Shown here one piece after another: positions 15,083-23,177 of a DNA stretch of 36,081 nucleotides. Position numbers and translations under genes: made by a program. Each line of letters begins with the position of its first letter. Within the stretch, counting starts at the first letter, position 1. The stretch lies in the NCBI GenBank assembly GCA_034411955.1, contig DAOUMF010000201.1:1-36081 (forward strand), written 5' to 3'. Source of the stretch: DAOUMF01 sp034411955. GTDB lineage: Bacteria; Chloroflexota; Dehalococcoidia; SM23-28-2; RBG-16-64-32. Under the pieces are notes generated by a model. That model had not been told where the DNA came from, did not search any database, and saw only the letters and a program-made list of their open reading frames with translations.

Positions 15083-15778
15083 CTACCACCTCCACTCGAT
15101 GCGGTGAAACGCCTCGGCCAGCTTGAGCCCCGCCTCCTTGCCCACCTCAGCCATGCGCTGGCGCACCCGCTTGCGCACCTCTTTGAAGGGATAGCGGGCG
15201 AACTGGGTCTTGTGGCAGCGAAGGGCCTTCATCTTCCTGTTGAAGAAATCGCTTACGTCAACGTGGTAGTTTGGCTGGTCGGTCCCAGCAAGGAGAGCCT
15301 CCTCCACTCGGTGCGGCTCCAGCCCTTCCTGCAAGTGCTCCGGGTAGTACAGGTGAGAGCGCGCCAGCGGGTAGAGGGCGTCCAGGGCGGCCTGGCCCGT
15401 GAGCCGGTGATCGCGGTGATTGTGGCTGCGGCGGTACGGGTCCCAGGTGATGGCCACGTCCGGTCTGAAGCGGCGGATCTCCCGCACGAGGCTCCCTCTC
15501 AGCTCCGCCGTGTCCTCCACGAAGCCGTCCGGGTAGCCCAGGAAGACGCACTCCTCGACGCCCACCGCCCTGGCGGCGGCCCGCTGCTCCTCCTCCCGAA
15601 TCGCCGCCAGCCTCTCGCTGGTCATCTCTGGGTCATGGGTTCCCCTATCGCCGGAGGTGACCAGGACGTATCGCACCTCTGAACCTTCGGAGACCCAGCG
15701 GGCCACTGTGCCGGCGCAGAGGAACTCCGCATCGTCCGGGTGGGCTACTATGACGAGGGCGCGTCCGGGTGCGCTCAC
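15083..15778 (-). CDS. PIG-L family (LmbE/MshB-like) deacetylase
   Basis: 231 residues. Zinc-dependent N-acetyl-sugar deacetylase fold: the AHPDD motif at 12-16 supplies the metal ligands and the catalytic Asp, and HNHRDH at 119-124 the other ligand. The family deacetylates GlcNAc conjugates, such as GlcNAc-inositol (MshB) or GlcNAc-malate (BshB). It follows the MshA-like glycosyltransferase with a 12-base gap and is followed by ccsA with overlapping reading, so the substrate may be the glycosyltransferase product. Start is a GTG at 15778. Confidence 0.88.
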   Translation of the reverse strand: MSAPGRALVIVAHPDDAEFLCAGTVARWVSEGSEVRYVLVTSGDRGTHDPEMTSERLAAIREEEQRAAARAVGVEECVFLGYPDGFVEDTAELRGSLVREIRRFRPDVAITWDPYRRSHNHRDHRLTGQAALDALYPLARSHLYYPEHLQEGLEPHRVEEALLAGTDQPNYHVDVSDFFNRKMKALRCHKTQFARYPFKEVRKRVRQRMAEVGKEAGLKLAEAFHRIEWRW

Positions 15779-15790
15779 CCCGGTGCAGCT

Positions 15791-17020
15791 CTAGGCCACG
15801 TGGGCGCCGACGGCGACGCCACGGTACTGGGAGACAAGTTCGTGGTAGACGTCCTCCACGCGGGCGGCGACTTCCGACCAGCGGAATCGCTCGACGGCGG
15901 CGCGGGCCATGCGCCCGAGGCTGCGGCGCAGCGGCTCGTTGGCCAGGAGCATCTCCAGGCGCTCGGCGAACGGTTCCGGGCAGCGCCAGGGCACCAGGTA
16001 GCCGGTCTCGCCGTCGCGCACTGTTTCCAGGAGCCCGCCCACCCGCGATGCCACCACCGGCACGCCGCAGGCCATCGCCTCGAGGGCCACCAGGCCGAAG
16101 CTCTCGTAGTAGGAGGGGACGACGCAGATGTCCGCCGCGTTGTAGTACAACGGCAGCCGCTCATGGGAGACGGCATCCTGGAAGAAGACGCGCTCCGTGA
16201 TGCCCATCTCCTGGGCCAGACGCTGCAGCTCTGACTTGCGCCGAGCGTCCCTGCCATCACCGCCGACCACGAGAAGACAGAAGCGGCCTTCCATCTCGGC
16301 CGCGGCCCGCAGGAGGATGTCAATCCCCTTAAGGGGCTCGATGCGGCCCACATAGAGGACGAGCGGCTCATCGGCGGGGAGGCCGAGCCGGCGGCGGGCA
16401 GCGGCGCGGGAGCGGGGCCGGAAGTGGTCGGTGTCAACGCCGCATGGCACCTGAACCACCTGCGAGGTGGACACGCCGTAGTGCTCGATGAGGACCTTCC
16501 GCTCGCCCTCGCTGGCGCAGATAACGCGGTCCGCGCCCTGGGCCACCAGGCGCTCCCCGGCGATGCGGCGGTGGGGCTCCCGCTCGCTCAGGTGGGCGCG
16601 GTTCTTGGCCTCGCCCAGGGTGTGGAACATGATGACGTGAGGTACGTTCCAGCGGGCCTTGAGGGCTTGGCCCACCCAGCCGGAGAGCCAGTAGTGGCTG
16701 TGTATGAGGTCATAGGCCCGGCCCTGCTCCTCCTGAAAGCCGATAATGCCGCAGCGAAACTCCGGCAGGTAGCGGTGGAGCGACCCCTTTTCGGCAGCGA
16801 ACGGCCCCGCCTGAATCTGGATCACCCGCGTACGCTCGTCGATCTGCACTATCTGGGGCGAGTCCGGGTCGGTGCGGCGGGTGAAGATGTCCATGGTGTG
16901 AGCACGCCGACAGAGCTGCTGGCTCAGCTCTCGGATGTAGACGTTCATGCCGCCGCTGTCGCGGGTGCCGGGGCGGGCCAGGGGCGAGGTATGAACGGAG
17001 ATAACTGCTATGTCACACAC
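15791..17020 (-). CDS. GT4 glycosyltransferase, MshA-like
   Basis: 409 residues from the GTG at 17020, chosen because of a GAGGG Shine-Dalgarno 5 bases upstream; a TTG at 17032 is also in frame. The N-terminus SVHTSPLARPGTRDSGGMN closely follows that of MshA, the D-inositol-3-phosphate glycosyltransferase, as does IHSHYWLSGWVG. The C-terminal GT-B domain has VGRIEPLKGIDILL and the E-x7-E motif ESFGLVALE. The acceptor cannot be read from sequence; sucrose-phosphate-synthase-like enzymes share these features. Pairing with a PIG-L deacetylase is the MshA/MshB arrangement in function. Confidence 0.88.
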   Translation of the reverse strand: MCDIAVISVHTSPLARPGTRDSGGMNVYIRELSQQLCRRAHTMDIFTRRTDPDSPQIVQIDERTRVIQIQAGPFAAEKGSLHRYLPEFRCGIIGFQEEQGRAYDLIHSHYWLSGWVGQALKARWNVPHVIMFHTLGEAKNRAHLSEREPHRRIAGERLVAQGADRVICASEGERKVLIEHYGVSTSQVVQVPCGVDTDHFRPRSRAAARRRLGLPADEPLVLYVGRIEPLKGIDILLRAAAEMEGRFCLLVVGGDGRDARRKSELQRLAQEMGITERVFFQDAVSHERLPLYYNAADICVVPSYYESFGLVALEAMACGVPVVASRVGGLLETVRDGETGYLVPWRCPEPFAERLEMLLANEPLRRSLGRMARAAVERFRWSEVAARVEDVYHELVSQYRGVAVGAHVA

Positions 17021-17046
17021 AGGAACCCTCAATCATACTATTCATG

Positions 17047-18024
17047 TCAACTCCGTCCAACGGTGCACCGATACACGGGGCGATCGGTGGCACCGAGATC
17101 GTACTTGTAGGGTTCGGGGCCACGCAGGAAGTCAAATCGCCGCTTGCCCTCCTCGATGGCCTTGCGCAGGGCCAACGCCTTAGAGAGAAGCCCTACGGAG
17201 AGGTATGCATAGTCGGGATCGTATCCGCTGTTGTAGAGGAGGGACTCGTCGCTGTCGCAGAAGCAGAGCACGGCGGCCACGCGAACCCCGCTAAGGGTAA
17301 GGAAGAGAAGCTCTACCTGCGCCTCGGCGGCCAGAGCAGCGACGATGACGCGGAAGAAGCGCTCCATCTCCTCGGTCATGAAGGCGGCCTTATCGGCCCG
17401 CTGCCGGTGCAAGCGCAGGAAGTCGTCCAGGGCCACCCCCACGTCGGCAGGCTGGGCGATTGTCTCCAGACTTACTTCGCCGCCCTGGGAGAGCTTGCGC
17501 AGCTTGCGGCGCAGCTCGTGGCGATCCTTCTTGCTGAGGCTCGCCAGGTACTCGCCCCAAGTGGCCGGCAGGTCAAGGCGGGGACAGACGTCCTCCCGTT
17601 CGATGTTGACGCGGAGGCCGAGAGCGGGGGCTGCAACCTTCAGCGCGTCGAGGGTAGGGGAGCCCTCAGGGACCGCCCACAGGATCAGCTCCCGCCAGGG
17701 CTCCTCGCCCAGGCTGCGCAGGACCGTGGAGAGGACAGCCTCCACCTCTGCCGGCGCGGCCACCACGTCCATGTAGTCGCAGACCTGGGTGTCGCCGGCG
17801 AAGTAGAGGCGATCGCCGTCGCGCATCAGCGGGGCCACGCCCACCAGTTCGCCCTGTCGTCGCACCGAGAGCACGAAAAGCTCTCGCTCGGCCCCGAACT
17901 CCTGCCACCAGACACGAAGCCAGGTAGGAGATACGAACACCTTGTTGGCCGAGGTCTGGGGCAGCAGGGCCCGCCACTCAGGCTCCAGCCGCTCCAGTTC
18001 CTCCCGGTGGACGGCGTACCCCAC
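17047..18024 (-). CDS. GNAT/FemAB-like acyltransferase (CelD/BioF2 type)
   Basis: 325 residues. The layout (an N-terminal segment with WLRVWWQEFG, a middle KKDRHELRRKLRKL, and a C-terminal RVAAVLCFCDSDESLLYNSGYDPDYAYLSVGLLSKALALRKAIEEG) matches GNAT-superfamily proteins annotated as CelD/BioF2-like. These transfer acyl or amino-acyl groups to sugars or peptidoglycan precursors, but the substrate is unknown. The GTG start at 18024 lies one base after the folE stop, with a GGGGGAG Shine-Dalgarno, so it is coupled to folE. It ends 27 bases before the MshA-like gene. Confidence 0.7.
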   Translation of the reverse strand: MGYAVHREELERLEPEWRALLPQTSANKVFVSPTWLRVWWQEFGAERELFVLSVRRQGELVGVAPLMRDGDRLYFAGDTQVCDYMDVVAAPAEVEAVLSTVLRSLGEEPWRELILWAVPEGSPTLDALKVAAPALGLRVNIEREDVCPRLDLPATWGEYLASLSKKDRHELRRKLRKLSQGGEVSLETIAQPADVGVALDDFLRLHRQRADKAAFMTEEMERFFRVIVAALAAEAQVELLFLTLSGVRVAAVLCFCDSDESLLYNSGYDPDYAYLSVGLLSKALALRKAIEEGKRRFDFLRGPEPYKYDLGATDRPVYRCTVGRS

Positions 18025-18025
18025 G

Positions 18026-18604
18026 CTAGCTCCCCCTCACCAGGGCGAGGAACTCAGAGCGGGTGACGGCGCGGCGGCGGAAGCCGCCCCGGATGGCGGA
18101 GGTGATGAGGGTGGAGCCCGGCTTCTGGACGCCGCGCATCGTCATGCACAGGTGCTCCGCCTCTATTACCACGGCGACGCCGTCCGGCGAGAGGCTCTCC
18201 ATGATGGCATCCGCTATCTGGCCGGTGAGACGCTCCTGGAGCTGGGGACGGCGGGCCAGGATATCGATGGCGCGGGCGATCTTGCTGGCGCCGACGATGC
18301 GGCCGTTTGGCACGTAGCCCACGTGGGCCTGGCCGTGAAAGGGCAGGAAGTGATGCTCACACAGGGAGTAAAAGGGGATATTCTTGAGGATCACCATGTC
18401 CCGATGGGACTCCTGGAAGCCGCGGGACAGGACCTCCCGCGGGTCCCGGTGGAGGCCGGAGAACAGCTCTCCGTACATCTCGGCGATGCGGCGCGGGGTG
18501 TCGAGGAGGCCCTCGCGGGAGGGATCCTCGCCGATGGCCTCGATGATGCGGCGCACGGCATCGCCCACCTCGGTCTGATCAACAGCGTCGACGGTCACTC
18601 TCAC
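18026..18604 (-). CDS. folE: GTP cyclohydrolase I
   Basis: 192 residues, converts GTP to 7,8-dihydroneopterin triphosphate, the first step of folate and tetrahydrobiopterin synthesis. Zinc and catalytic residues are visible: Cys82 with His84 and His85 in SLCEHHFLPFHG, and Cys153 in EHLCMTMRGVQKPGS. VGASKIARAIDILARRPQLQERLT is the family signature. It starts at a GTG (18604; a second GTG lies two codons later) with an AAGGA Shine-Dalgarno. It heads a short operon with the GNAT gene, the glycosyltransferase, the deacetylase and ccsA. Confidence 0.95.
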   Translation of the reverse strand: MRVTVDAVDQTEVGDAVRRIIEAIGEDPSREGLLDTPRRIAEMYGELFSGLHRDPREVLSRGFQESHRDMVILKNIPFYSLCEHHFLPFHGQAHVGYVPNGRIVGASKIARAIDILARRPQLQERLTGQIADAIMESLSPDGVAVVIEAEHLCMTMRGVQKPGSTLITSAIRGGFRRRAVTRSEFLALVRGS

Positions 18605-18663
18605 TCCAATAAGTCCTTACGTTAGCGCGGGGTCCGGCGGTTTGCAGGGGCGGGACAGCTTCA

Positions 18664-18692
18664 ATTCTAGCAGCAGACTGCGGGGAGGCGAA
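18664..18692 (-). promoter_or_regulatory. Candidate folE promoter
   Basis: On the minus strand TTCGCC (18692-18687), 17 bases, TAGAAT (18669-18664). The -10 is good (5 of 6), the -35 weak. It is the only TATAAT-like site in the 190-base gap between the cyclase-like gene and folE; the rest of that gap shows nothing else. Confidence 0.4.
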
Positions 18693-18793
18693 AGCGCGGG
18701 GTGAGTCAGGCAACGGGCGGGGGTCAAGCAACGAGGGTGAGGGGCGTGTGGCGTTTCAAGACATGCGCGACAGGCGGAGGTGAAAGACGACGT

Positions 18794-19732
18794 CTACCCG
18801 TTCGTTGCGATTCCCCAAAGCGATAGGCGCGGCCGCATGTAGTGAAGTAGCTGGTTGTAGCGTCTAGCAAGCTTGGCATTGCCCTCGCTCTCAAAGCGAG
18901 CCGCCTCGGAACGAGCAAAGCGATAAGCCTGGGAGGCCATCCCTGCGAACTCCGGCATGTCCGACAGGATAGACTGGAACTCTTCACCCATGAAGTCGAC
19001 AATGGTCATACCGTCAGAATCAGTGCAGAGGAGGCCTGGCGGCGACTGGTGGTAGTGGACAAGCAAACGTTCGATCTCCGCGTCGCGGCTGAAGCCGCTC
19101 CTGCGGTGGGCAAACTCGACTGCTTCGTGAGTAAGCACGACGCGCGGATACTCCGCAATCTGGCTTTCCATCTCATACGCCATAACCAAGGCCGGCCCGT
19201 AGAAGTTGCCCCGATCGATCTCTGTCCCTGTGCCCACGGTGATTGCGCCCCTAGACGGAACCCCCCCAGCGAGACCCACCAGAAGCGCAAGCGCTGCGGC
19301 TCCTAGGACTGAATGGAGAGCCGCGCCGGTTGGGTCTCCGAAGCTATTGTTAACTGGGGCGTAGAAGACGAACGTGTCAGAGAATTGCTGGGTGGTCCGA
19401 ACGGCCTCCCGTATCCTCAAGAATTGCTCACGCTGCTCAGGCGCCAGTCGGCCAAGTTCCTGCTCCGTCACTTTGATCTTGCTGAATTGCTCGAAGAACC
19501 CTTCGAACATCTCCCGGAAATTACGAACGACGCCTACCGTCTCTCGAAAGGCCTCAATCATCTGCGGAGTGGGCCTTCCATCCCTTGGCAACGTCTCCAA
19601 GCCTTTCAGTCGTTGCGATTGGCCCAAGAGATCCATAATGCACACGATGTAGGATTGGATCACGTATTCGCGGTTGTTTCGCGAGGTAGCCGATATCGGC
19701 TGCGGCTTGTGCGTGATCTTACGTCGTGGCAT
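18794..19732 (-). CDS. Class III nucleotide-cyclase-like protein, function unknown
   Basis: 312 residues from ATG 19732 with a GGGGA Shine-Dalgarno. The core follows the class III cyclase pattern: a first strand ending in an Asp (IVCIMDLLGQS, Asp34), a second-metal-type Asp in QFSDTFVFY (Asp119), then RGAITVGTG (161-169) and FYGPALVMAYEMESQIAEYPRVVL, which parallels the RIGIHxG and helix of catalytic domains. Uridylate cyclases of the Pycsar defence system share this general layout, but no membrane or nuclease effector lies next to it. Composition is lower in GC than the flanks. It has its own promoter, so it looks like a single acquired gene. The assignment rests on pattern only. Confidence 0.5.
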   Translation of the reverse strand: MPRRKITHKPQPISATSRNNREYVIQSYIVCIMDLLGQSQRLKGLETLPRDGRPTPQMIEAFRETVGVVRNFREMFEGFFEQFSKIKVTEQELGRLAPEQREQFLRIREAVRTTQQFSDTFVFYAPVNNSFGDPTGAALHSVLGAAALALLVGLAGGVPSRGAITVGTGTEIDRGNFYGPALVMAYEMESQIAEYPRVVLTHEAVEFAHRRSGFSRDAEIERLLVHYHQSPPGLLCTDSDGMTIVDFMGEEFQSILSDMPEFAGMASQAYRFARSEAARFESEGNAKLARRYNQLLHYMRPRLSLWGIATNG

Positions 19733-19758
19733 TAGGATTCCCCCCTACATTTCGAGAG

Positions 19759-19787
19759 ATTGTAGCAGAATGGTGTGGCGTTTGGAA
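19759..19787 (-). promoter_or_regulatory. Promoter of the cyclase-like gene
   Basis: On the minus strand TTCCAA (19787-19782), 17 bases, TACAAT (19764-19759). A start near 19752 would give a leader of about 20 bases containing the Shine-Dalgarno. It lies in the gap after thrC, so the gene need not depend on the thr operon. Confidence 0.5.
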
Positions 19788-19817
19788 CGAGGGGGGGCGC
19801 CGCGGCGGTCGCTGGGC

Positions 19818-20891
19818 CTAATCCAGGCCCATGGCCCGCTCCACAACGTCCAGATCGGCGGGCACGTCGGTCATCTCCGCCTCAATCGTGAGGGCCGTAT
19901 CGGGGTCCTTCAGGCCGTGGCCGGTGAGGACGCAAACCACAGTCTTGTCCGTCAGGTCCAGGCGCGGGGCCGCCTTGAGTAGCCCTGCCACGCAGGCCGC
20001 AGAGGCGGGCTCCCCGAAGATGCCCTCCTCCCGGGCCAGTAGGCGATAGGCCTCCAGGATCTCTTCGTCAGTAACGGTGTCGATGGCGCCGCCGGACTCG
20101 TCGCGGGCCGCCAGCGCCCCTTTCCAGCTCGCCGGGTTGCCGATGCGTATGGCGGAGGCGACGGTCTCCGGGTTCTCGACCGGCTGGCCGCGCACGATAG
20201 GGGCAGCGCCGGCGGCCTGCCACCCCATCACACGCGGCTTCCTGGTGGCCAGCTCCGCGCGGTAGTACTCCACGAAGCCGCGCCAGTAGGCGGTTATGTT
20301 GCCCGCGTTTCCCACGGGGATGAACAGGAGATCGGGAGCGTCGCCCAGGGCGTCGACGATCTCGAAGGCGGCGGTCTTCTGGCCCTCGATGCGGTTGGGG
20401 TTGATGGAGTTGACCATCGCTACCGGGTGGCGGCTGCTGATCTCGCGGGCGATGTCGAGGGCGGCATCGAAGTTGCCGTCGATGGCAAGGACACGGGCGC
20501 CGTGAGCCACCGCCTGGGCCAGCTTGCCCTGGGCGATGTTGCCCCGAGGCACCAGGACGAAGGCGTCCAGGCCGCAGTGGGCTGCGTAGGCGGCAGCCGA
20601 GGCGCTGGTATTGCCGGTGGAGGCGCAAAGCACCGCCTGCGCTCCCTCCTCGATCGCCTTGGCCACCGCCACCACCATGCCTCGGTCCTTAAAGGAGCCG
20701 GTGGGATTGCACATCTCCAACTTGAAGTAGAGCCGCGAACAGCCCACCTTGTCGCCCAGGCGGCGGGCGGCCACCAGCGGTGTCTCCCCCTCGCCCAGGT
20801 AGAGCATGGGGGTGTGCTCAGTGACGGGAAGGCGATCTCGGTAGCGGCGGAGGGTGCCCAGTCGGGCGCTACTTGTCGGAGTTGAAGTCAC
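19818..20891 (-). CDS. thrC: Threonine synthase
   Basis: 357 residues, PLP-dependent conversion of O-phosphohomoserine to threonine. The PLP lysine is Lys68 in NPTGSFKDRG; GNTSASAAAYAAHCG and VGNAGNITAYWRGF are cofactor-binding loops. RYRDRLPVTEHTP is the typical N-terminus of this class. I start it at the GTG at 20891, with an AAGGAG Shine-Dalgarno, which overlaps the end of the coiled-coil gene by 23 bases. The frame is open to 21134 but that upstream part is a shadow. Last gene of the rpsF-to-thrC run. Confidence 0.94.
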   Translation of the reverse strand: MTSTPTSSARLGTLRRYRDRLPVTEHTPMLYLGEGETPLVAARRLGDKVGCSRLYFKLEMCNPTGSFKDRGMVVAVAKAIEEGAQAVLCASTGNTSASAAAYAAHCGLDAFVLVPRGNIAQGKLAQAVAHGARVLAIDGNFDAALDIAREISSRHPVAMVNSINPNRIEGQKTAAFEIVDALGDAPDLLFIPVGNAGNITAYWRGFVEYYRAELATRKPRVMGWQAAGAAPIVRGQPVENPETVASAIRIGNPASWKGALAARDESGGAIDTVTDEEILEAYRLLAREEGIFGEPASAACVAGLLKAAPRLDLTDKTVVCVLTGHGLKDPDTALTIEAEMTDVPADLDVVERAMGLD

Positions 20892-21876
20892 TGCGGCCAA
20901 GCTCCTTGATCTCTTGAGCCAGGGCCTCCGCCTGACGGCGGCGCTGCCTCTCAATGACGCGGACCAGCCGCTGGAGCCGGTCGCCAGATGTTTCCCGATG
21001 TCGGCGCAGTTCCTCGGCCATCTCCAGTTGACGCGTGGCCTGGGCCTGGGTGCGCTGGTCGAGGCGGGCGAGGCCCTGGACGAACTCGGCGGTGCTCTCG
21101 AAGAGCTTGTTGGAGGAGGCCTCCAGCTTCCCAAGGCGCTCGCTGAGCTGCTGCCGCTCGAAGCGGGAGCGGTCGAGCTGCTCCTTGATCTCCAGGGGCA
21201 GATTCAGGTGTCCCTCGAACTTGTCGACCCGCTCTTCCTCCAAACGCACCTTCTCCTCGTACAGGCTCATCCTGTCTTCCAGCTCCGCATCGCGCTTATG
21301 GAGGGCCTCGTTCTCAGCGGTCTGAGAGTCGATCTGGTGTTCCAGGCGCAGCGTGGCCTCCAGATTGCGGGCTCCGCGGCTGCTCAGATCCTCCATGTCG
21401 TGGGTCAGGGTCTCCTGGGCCAGGCGCAGCGCGGCCATCGCCTCCTCGAGGCGATGCTGTGACTCCTCCAGAAGTCGCAGTCGGCTTTCGAACTGGCCCA
21501 CGGAGCGGGCGGCGGCTTCGGCTTGGCTGAGGACGGAGGCCCGCTCCTGCCGTTCGCGCCCCGTCTCGGCCTGCTGCTGACGGCCCAGCTCCTCGGTGCG
21601 GGCAGCGATGTCGTTTTGGCGGTCTTGGAGCCGGTCGCCCTGGCTGCGAAGCTGGCGGATATCCTCCTGGATGCCCGGTAGCGCGGCCGCCACTTCACGG
21701 GAATCGCCGATGCTCTCCTCGAGCTTGCGCAGGCTGCTGTCCAGGTTCCATATCTGATTCAGGGCCTGCTCCAGCTCATGCTCCACCTTGTTCAGGACGA
21801 CCTTGGTCTGGCGAAGCTCATCGTCAAGCCACTGGAGCCGGCTCTGGGCGGTGGCCTCTTGCTTTTGCGGGCCCAT
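20869..21876 (-). CDS. Coiled-coil protein of unknown function in the thr operon
   Basis: 335 residues almost entirely of heptad-like Leu/Glu/Gln/Arg sequence, with no signal peptide, membrane span or enzyme motif. Long helices run from about 10 to 330 with few prolines. It is probably a cytoplasmic filament-like or scaffold protein. The ATG at 21876 comes one base after the hom stop, and its end overlaps thrC by 23 bases, so all three genes are translated together. Any link to threonine synthesis is inference from position; I do not recognise a named family. Confidence 0.8.
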   Translation of the reverse strand: MGPQKQEATAQSRLQWLDDELRQTKVVLNKVEHELEQALNQIWNLDSSLRKLEESIGDSREVAAALPGIQEDIRQLRSQGDRLQDRQNDIAARTEELGRQQQAETGRERQERASVLSQAEAAARSVGQFESRLRLLEESQHRLEEAMAALRLAQETLTHDMEDLSSRGARNLEATLRLEHQIDSQTAENEALHKRDAELEDRMSLYEEKVRLEEERVDKFEGHLNLPLEIKEQLDRSRFERQQLSERLGKLEASSNKLFESTAEFVQGLARLDQRTQAQATRQLEMAEELRRHRETSGDRLQRLVRVIERQRRRQAEALAQEIKELGRSDFNSDK

Positions 21877-21877
21877 G

Positions 21878-23164
21878 TCAGCCGTCCACCCTCAAGAAGT
21901 TGCCGACGCTGGCCACTTCAGGCAGCTCCCGAACCTGCGCCAGGGTGGCCTGGACGGCCTCCTCTTGGGCCTGATGGGTCATGATCACCAGCTCCGCCGT
22001 CTGGGCCGCCTCGTCGGTTTCCTTCTGGATGACGGAGGCGATGCTCACCTGGTGGTCACCGAAGGCGCGGGCGATGCCGGCGAGAACGCCGCGCCGGTCG
22101 GCCACCTCCAGACGGATGTAGTAGCGGGTCACCAGTTGGGCGAGGGGCCTGACGGCGAGATCGGCCGTATAGCGCCAGGGGAATGGCCGCGTCCCAAGGA
22201 CGAGGGCCCTGGCGGCGTCCAAGACGTCGGCCATGACTGCGGAGCTGGTGGGAAGTGAGCCGGCGCCGGCGCCCTGGAACAGGACTTTGCCGGTGAGGTC
22301 GCCCTCGATCTCCACCGCGTTGAGGGCGCCAGCCACCTTGGCCAGGAGCTCGTCCTCGGGCACGAGGGTGGCGTGCACGCGCAACTGCACGGAGGGGTCC
22401 TCGCGGCGGGCCACGGCCAGGAGCTTGATGGCGTAGCCAAACTCTCGGGCGTAGCGGAAATCGCGCGCGGCCAGCCGACGTATCCCCTCCCGATGGACGT
22501 CTTCGATGCGGACGCGGGTGCGGAAGGCGAGGCTAGCCAGGATGGCCAGCTTGTAGGCGGCGTCGTGGCCGTCGATGTCGTTGGTGGGGTCCGCTTCGGC
22601 GTAGCCCAGTTCCTGGGCCTGGGTCAGGGCGGCGTCGAAATCGAGGCCGTCACGGCTCATGCGGGTGAGGATGTAGTTGGTGGTGCCGTTGATGATGGCG
22701 CGGACGCTGGATATCTCGTTGGCGCAGAGGTCACGCTTGAGAGGGGAGATGATGGGGATGCCACCGCCGACGCTGGCCTCATAGAGGATGTCCACGTCCT
22801 TCTCGGCGGCCAGAGCCAGCAGCTCAGGGCCGTGCTTGGCCATGACCTCCTTGTTGGCGGTGACGACGTAGCGGCCGCGGGAGAGGGAGTCTTTGATGAG
22901 GTCGCAGGCGGGTTGCTCGCCGCCCAGCAGTTCGATGACGATGTCCACGTCGCCGGAGAGGGCCTCCTGGGGATCGGCGGTGAGGAGTGCCGGGTCCACC
23001 CCGACGGCGCGCGCTCGGTCCGTGTTGCGCTCAAGGATGCGGCGCAGGACCAGGGGGACGCCGAGGCCCTGGGAGTAGGCCTCGCCCCTCTCCTGGAAGG
23101 CGCGGGCGACACCACCGCCGATCACGCCCAGCCCCAGCAGGACGACATTCATGCGCTCAGGCAC
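21878..23164 (-). CDS. hom: Homoserine dehydrogenase with ACT domain
   Basis: About 428 residues, NAD(P)-dependent reduction of aspartate semialdehyde to homoserine. The Rossmann loop is LLGLGVIGGG at the N-terminus; TANKEVMAKHG, YEASVGGGIPII and INGTTNYILTRM are catalytic-domain signatures, and the C-terminal 75 residues are an ACT domain (VADRRGVLAGIARAFGDHQVSIASVIQ), the usual site of threonine feedback. The GTG at 23164 has an AAGGTG Shine-Dalgarno; an ATG at 23152 (MNVVLLGLG) is the alternative. The open frame to 23278 is a shadow. Confidence 0.95.
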   Translation of the reverse strand: MPERMNVVLLGLGVIGGGVARAFQERGEAYSQGLGVPLVLRRILERNTDRARAVGVDPALLTADPQEALSGDVDIVIELLGGEQPACDLIKDSLSRGRYVVTANKEVMAKHGPELLALAAEKDVDILYEASVGGGIPIISPLKRDLCANEISSVRAIINGTTNYILTRMSRDGLDFDAALTQAQELGYAEADPTNDIDGHDAAYKLAILASLAFRTRVRIEDVHREGIRRLAARDFRYAREFGYAIKLLAVARREDPSVQLRVHATLVPEDELLAKVAGALNAVEIEGDLTGKVLFQGAGAGSLPTSSAVMADVLDAARALVLGTRPFPWRYTADLAVRPLAQLVTRYYIRLEVADRRGVLAGIARAFGDHQVSIASVIQKETDEAAQTAELVIMTHQAQEEAVQATLAQVRELPEVASVGNFLRVDG

Positions 23165-23177
23165 AGCACCTTCACCA

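Noticed and set aside
16424..17110. Plus-strand open frame opposite the glycosyltransferase
   Set aside because: Antisense shadow of the MshA-like gene; no ribosome-binding site and no recognisable motif.
18794..19732. Full Pycsar defence operon
   Set aside because: Only the cyclase-like gene is present; no neighbouring membrane or TIR effector is encoded on either side.
20892..21134. N-terminal extension of threonine synthase
   Set aside because: The extra 81 residues are the wrong-frame reading of the coiled-coil gene; GTG 20891 has a Shine-Dalgarno and gives the normal length.
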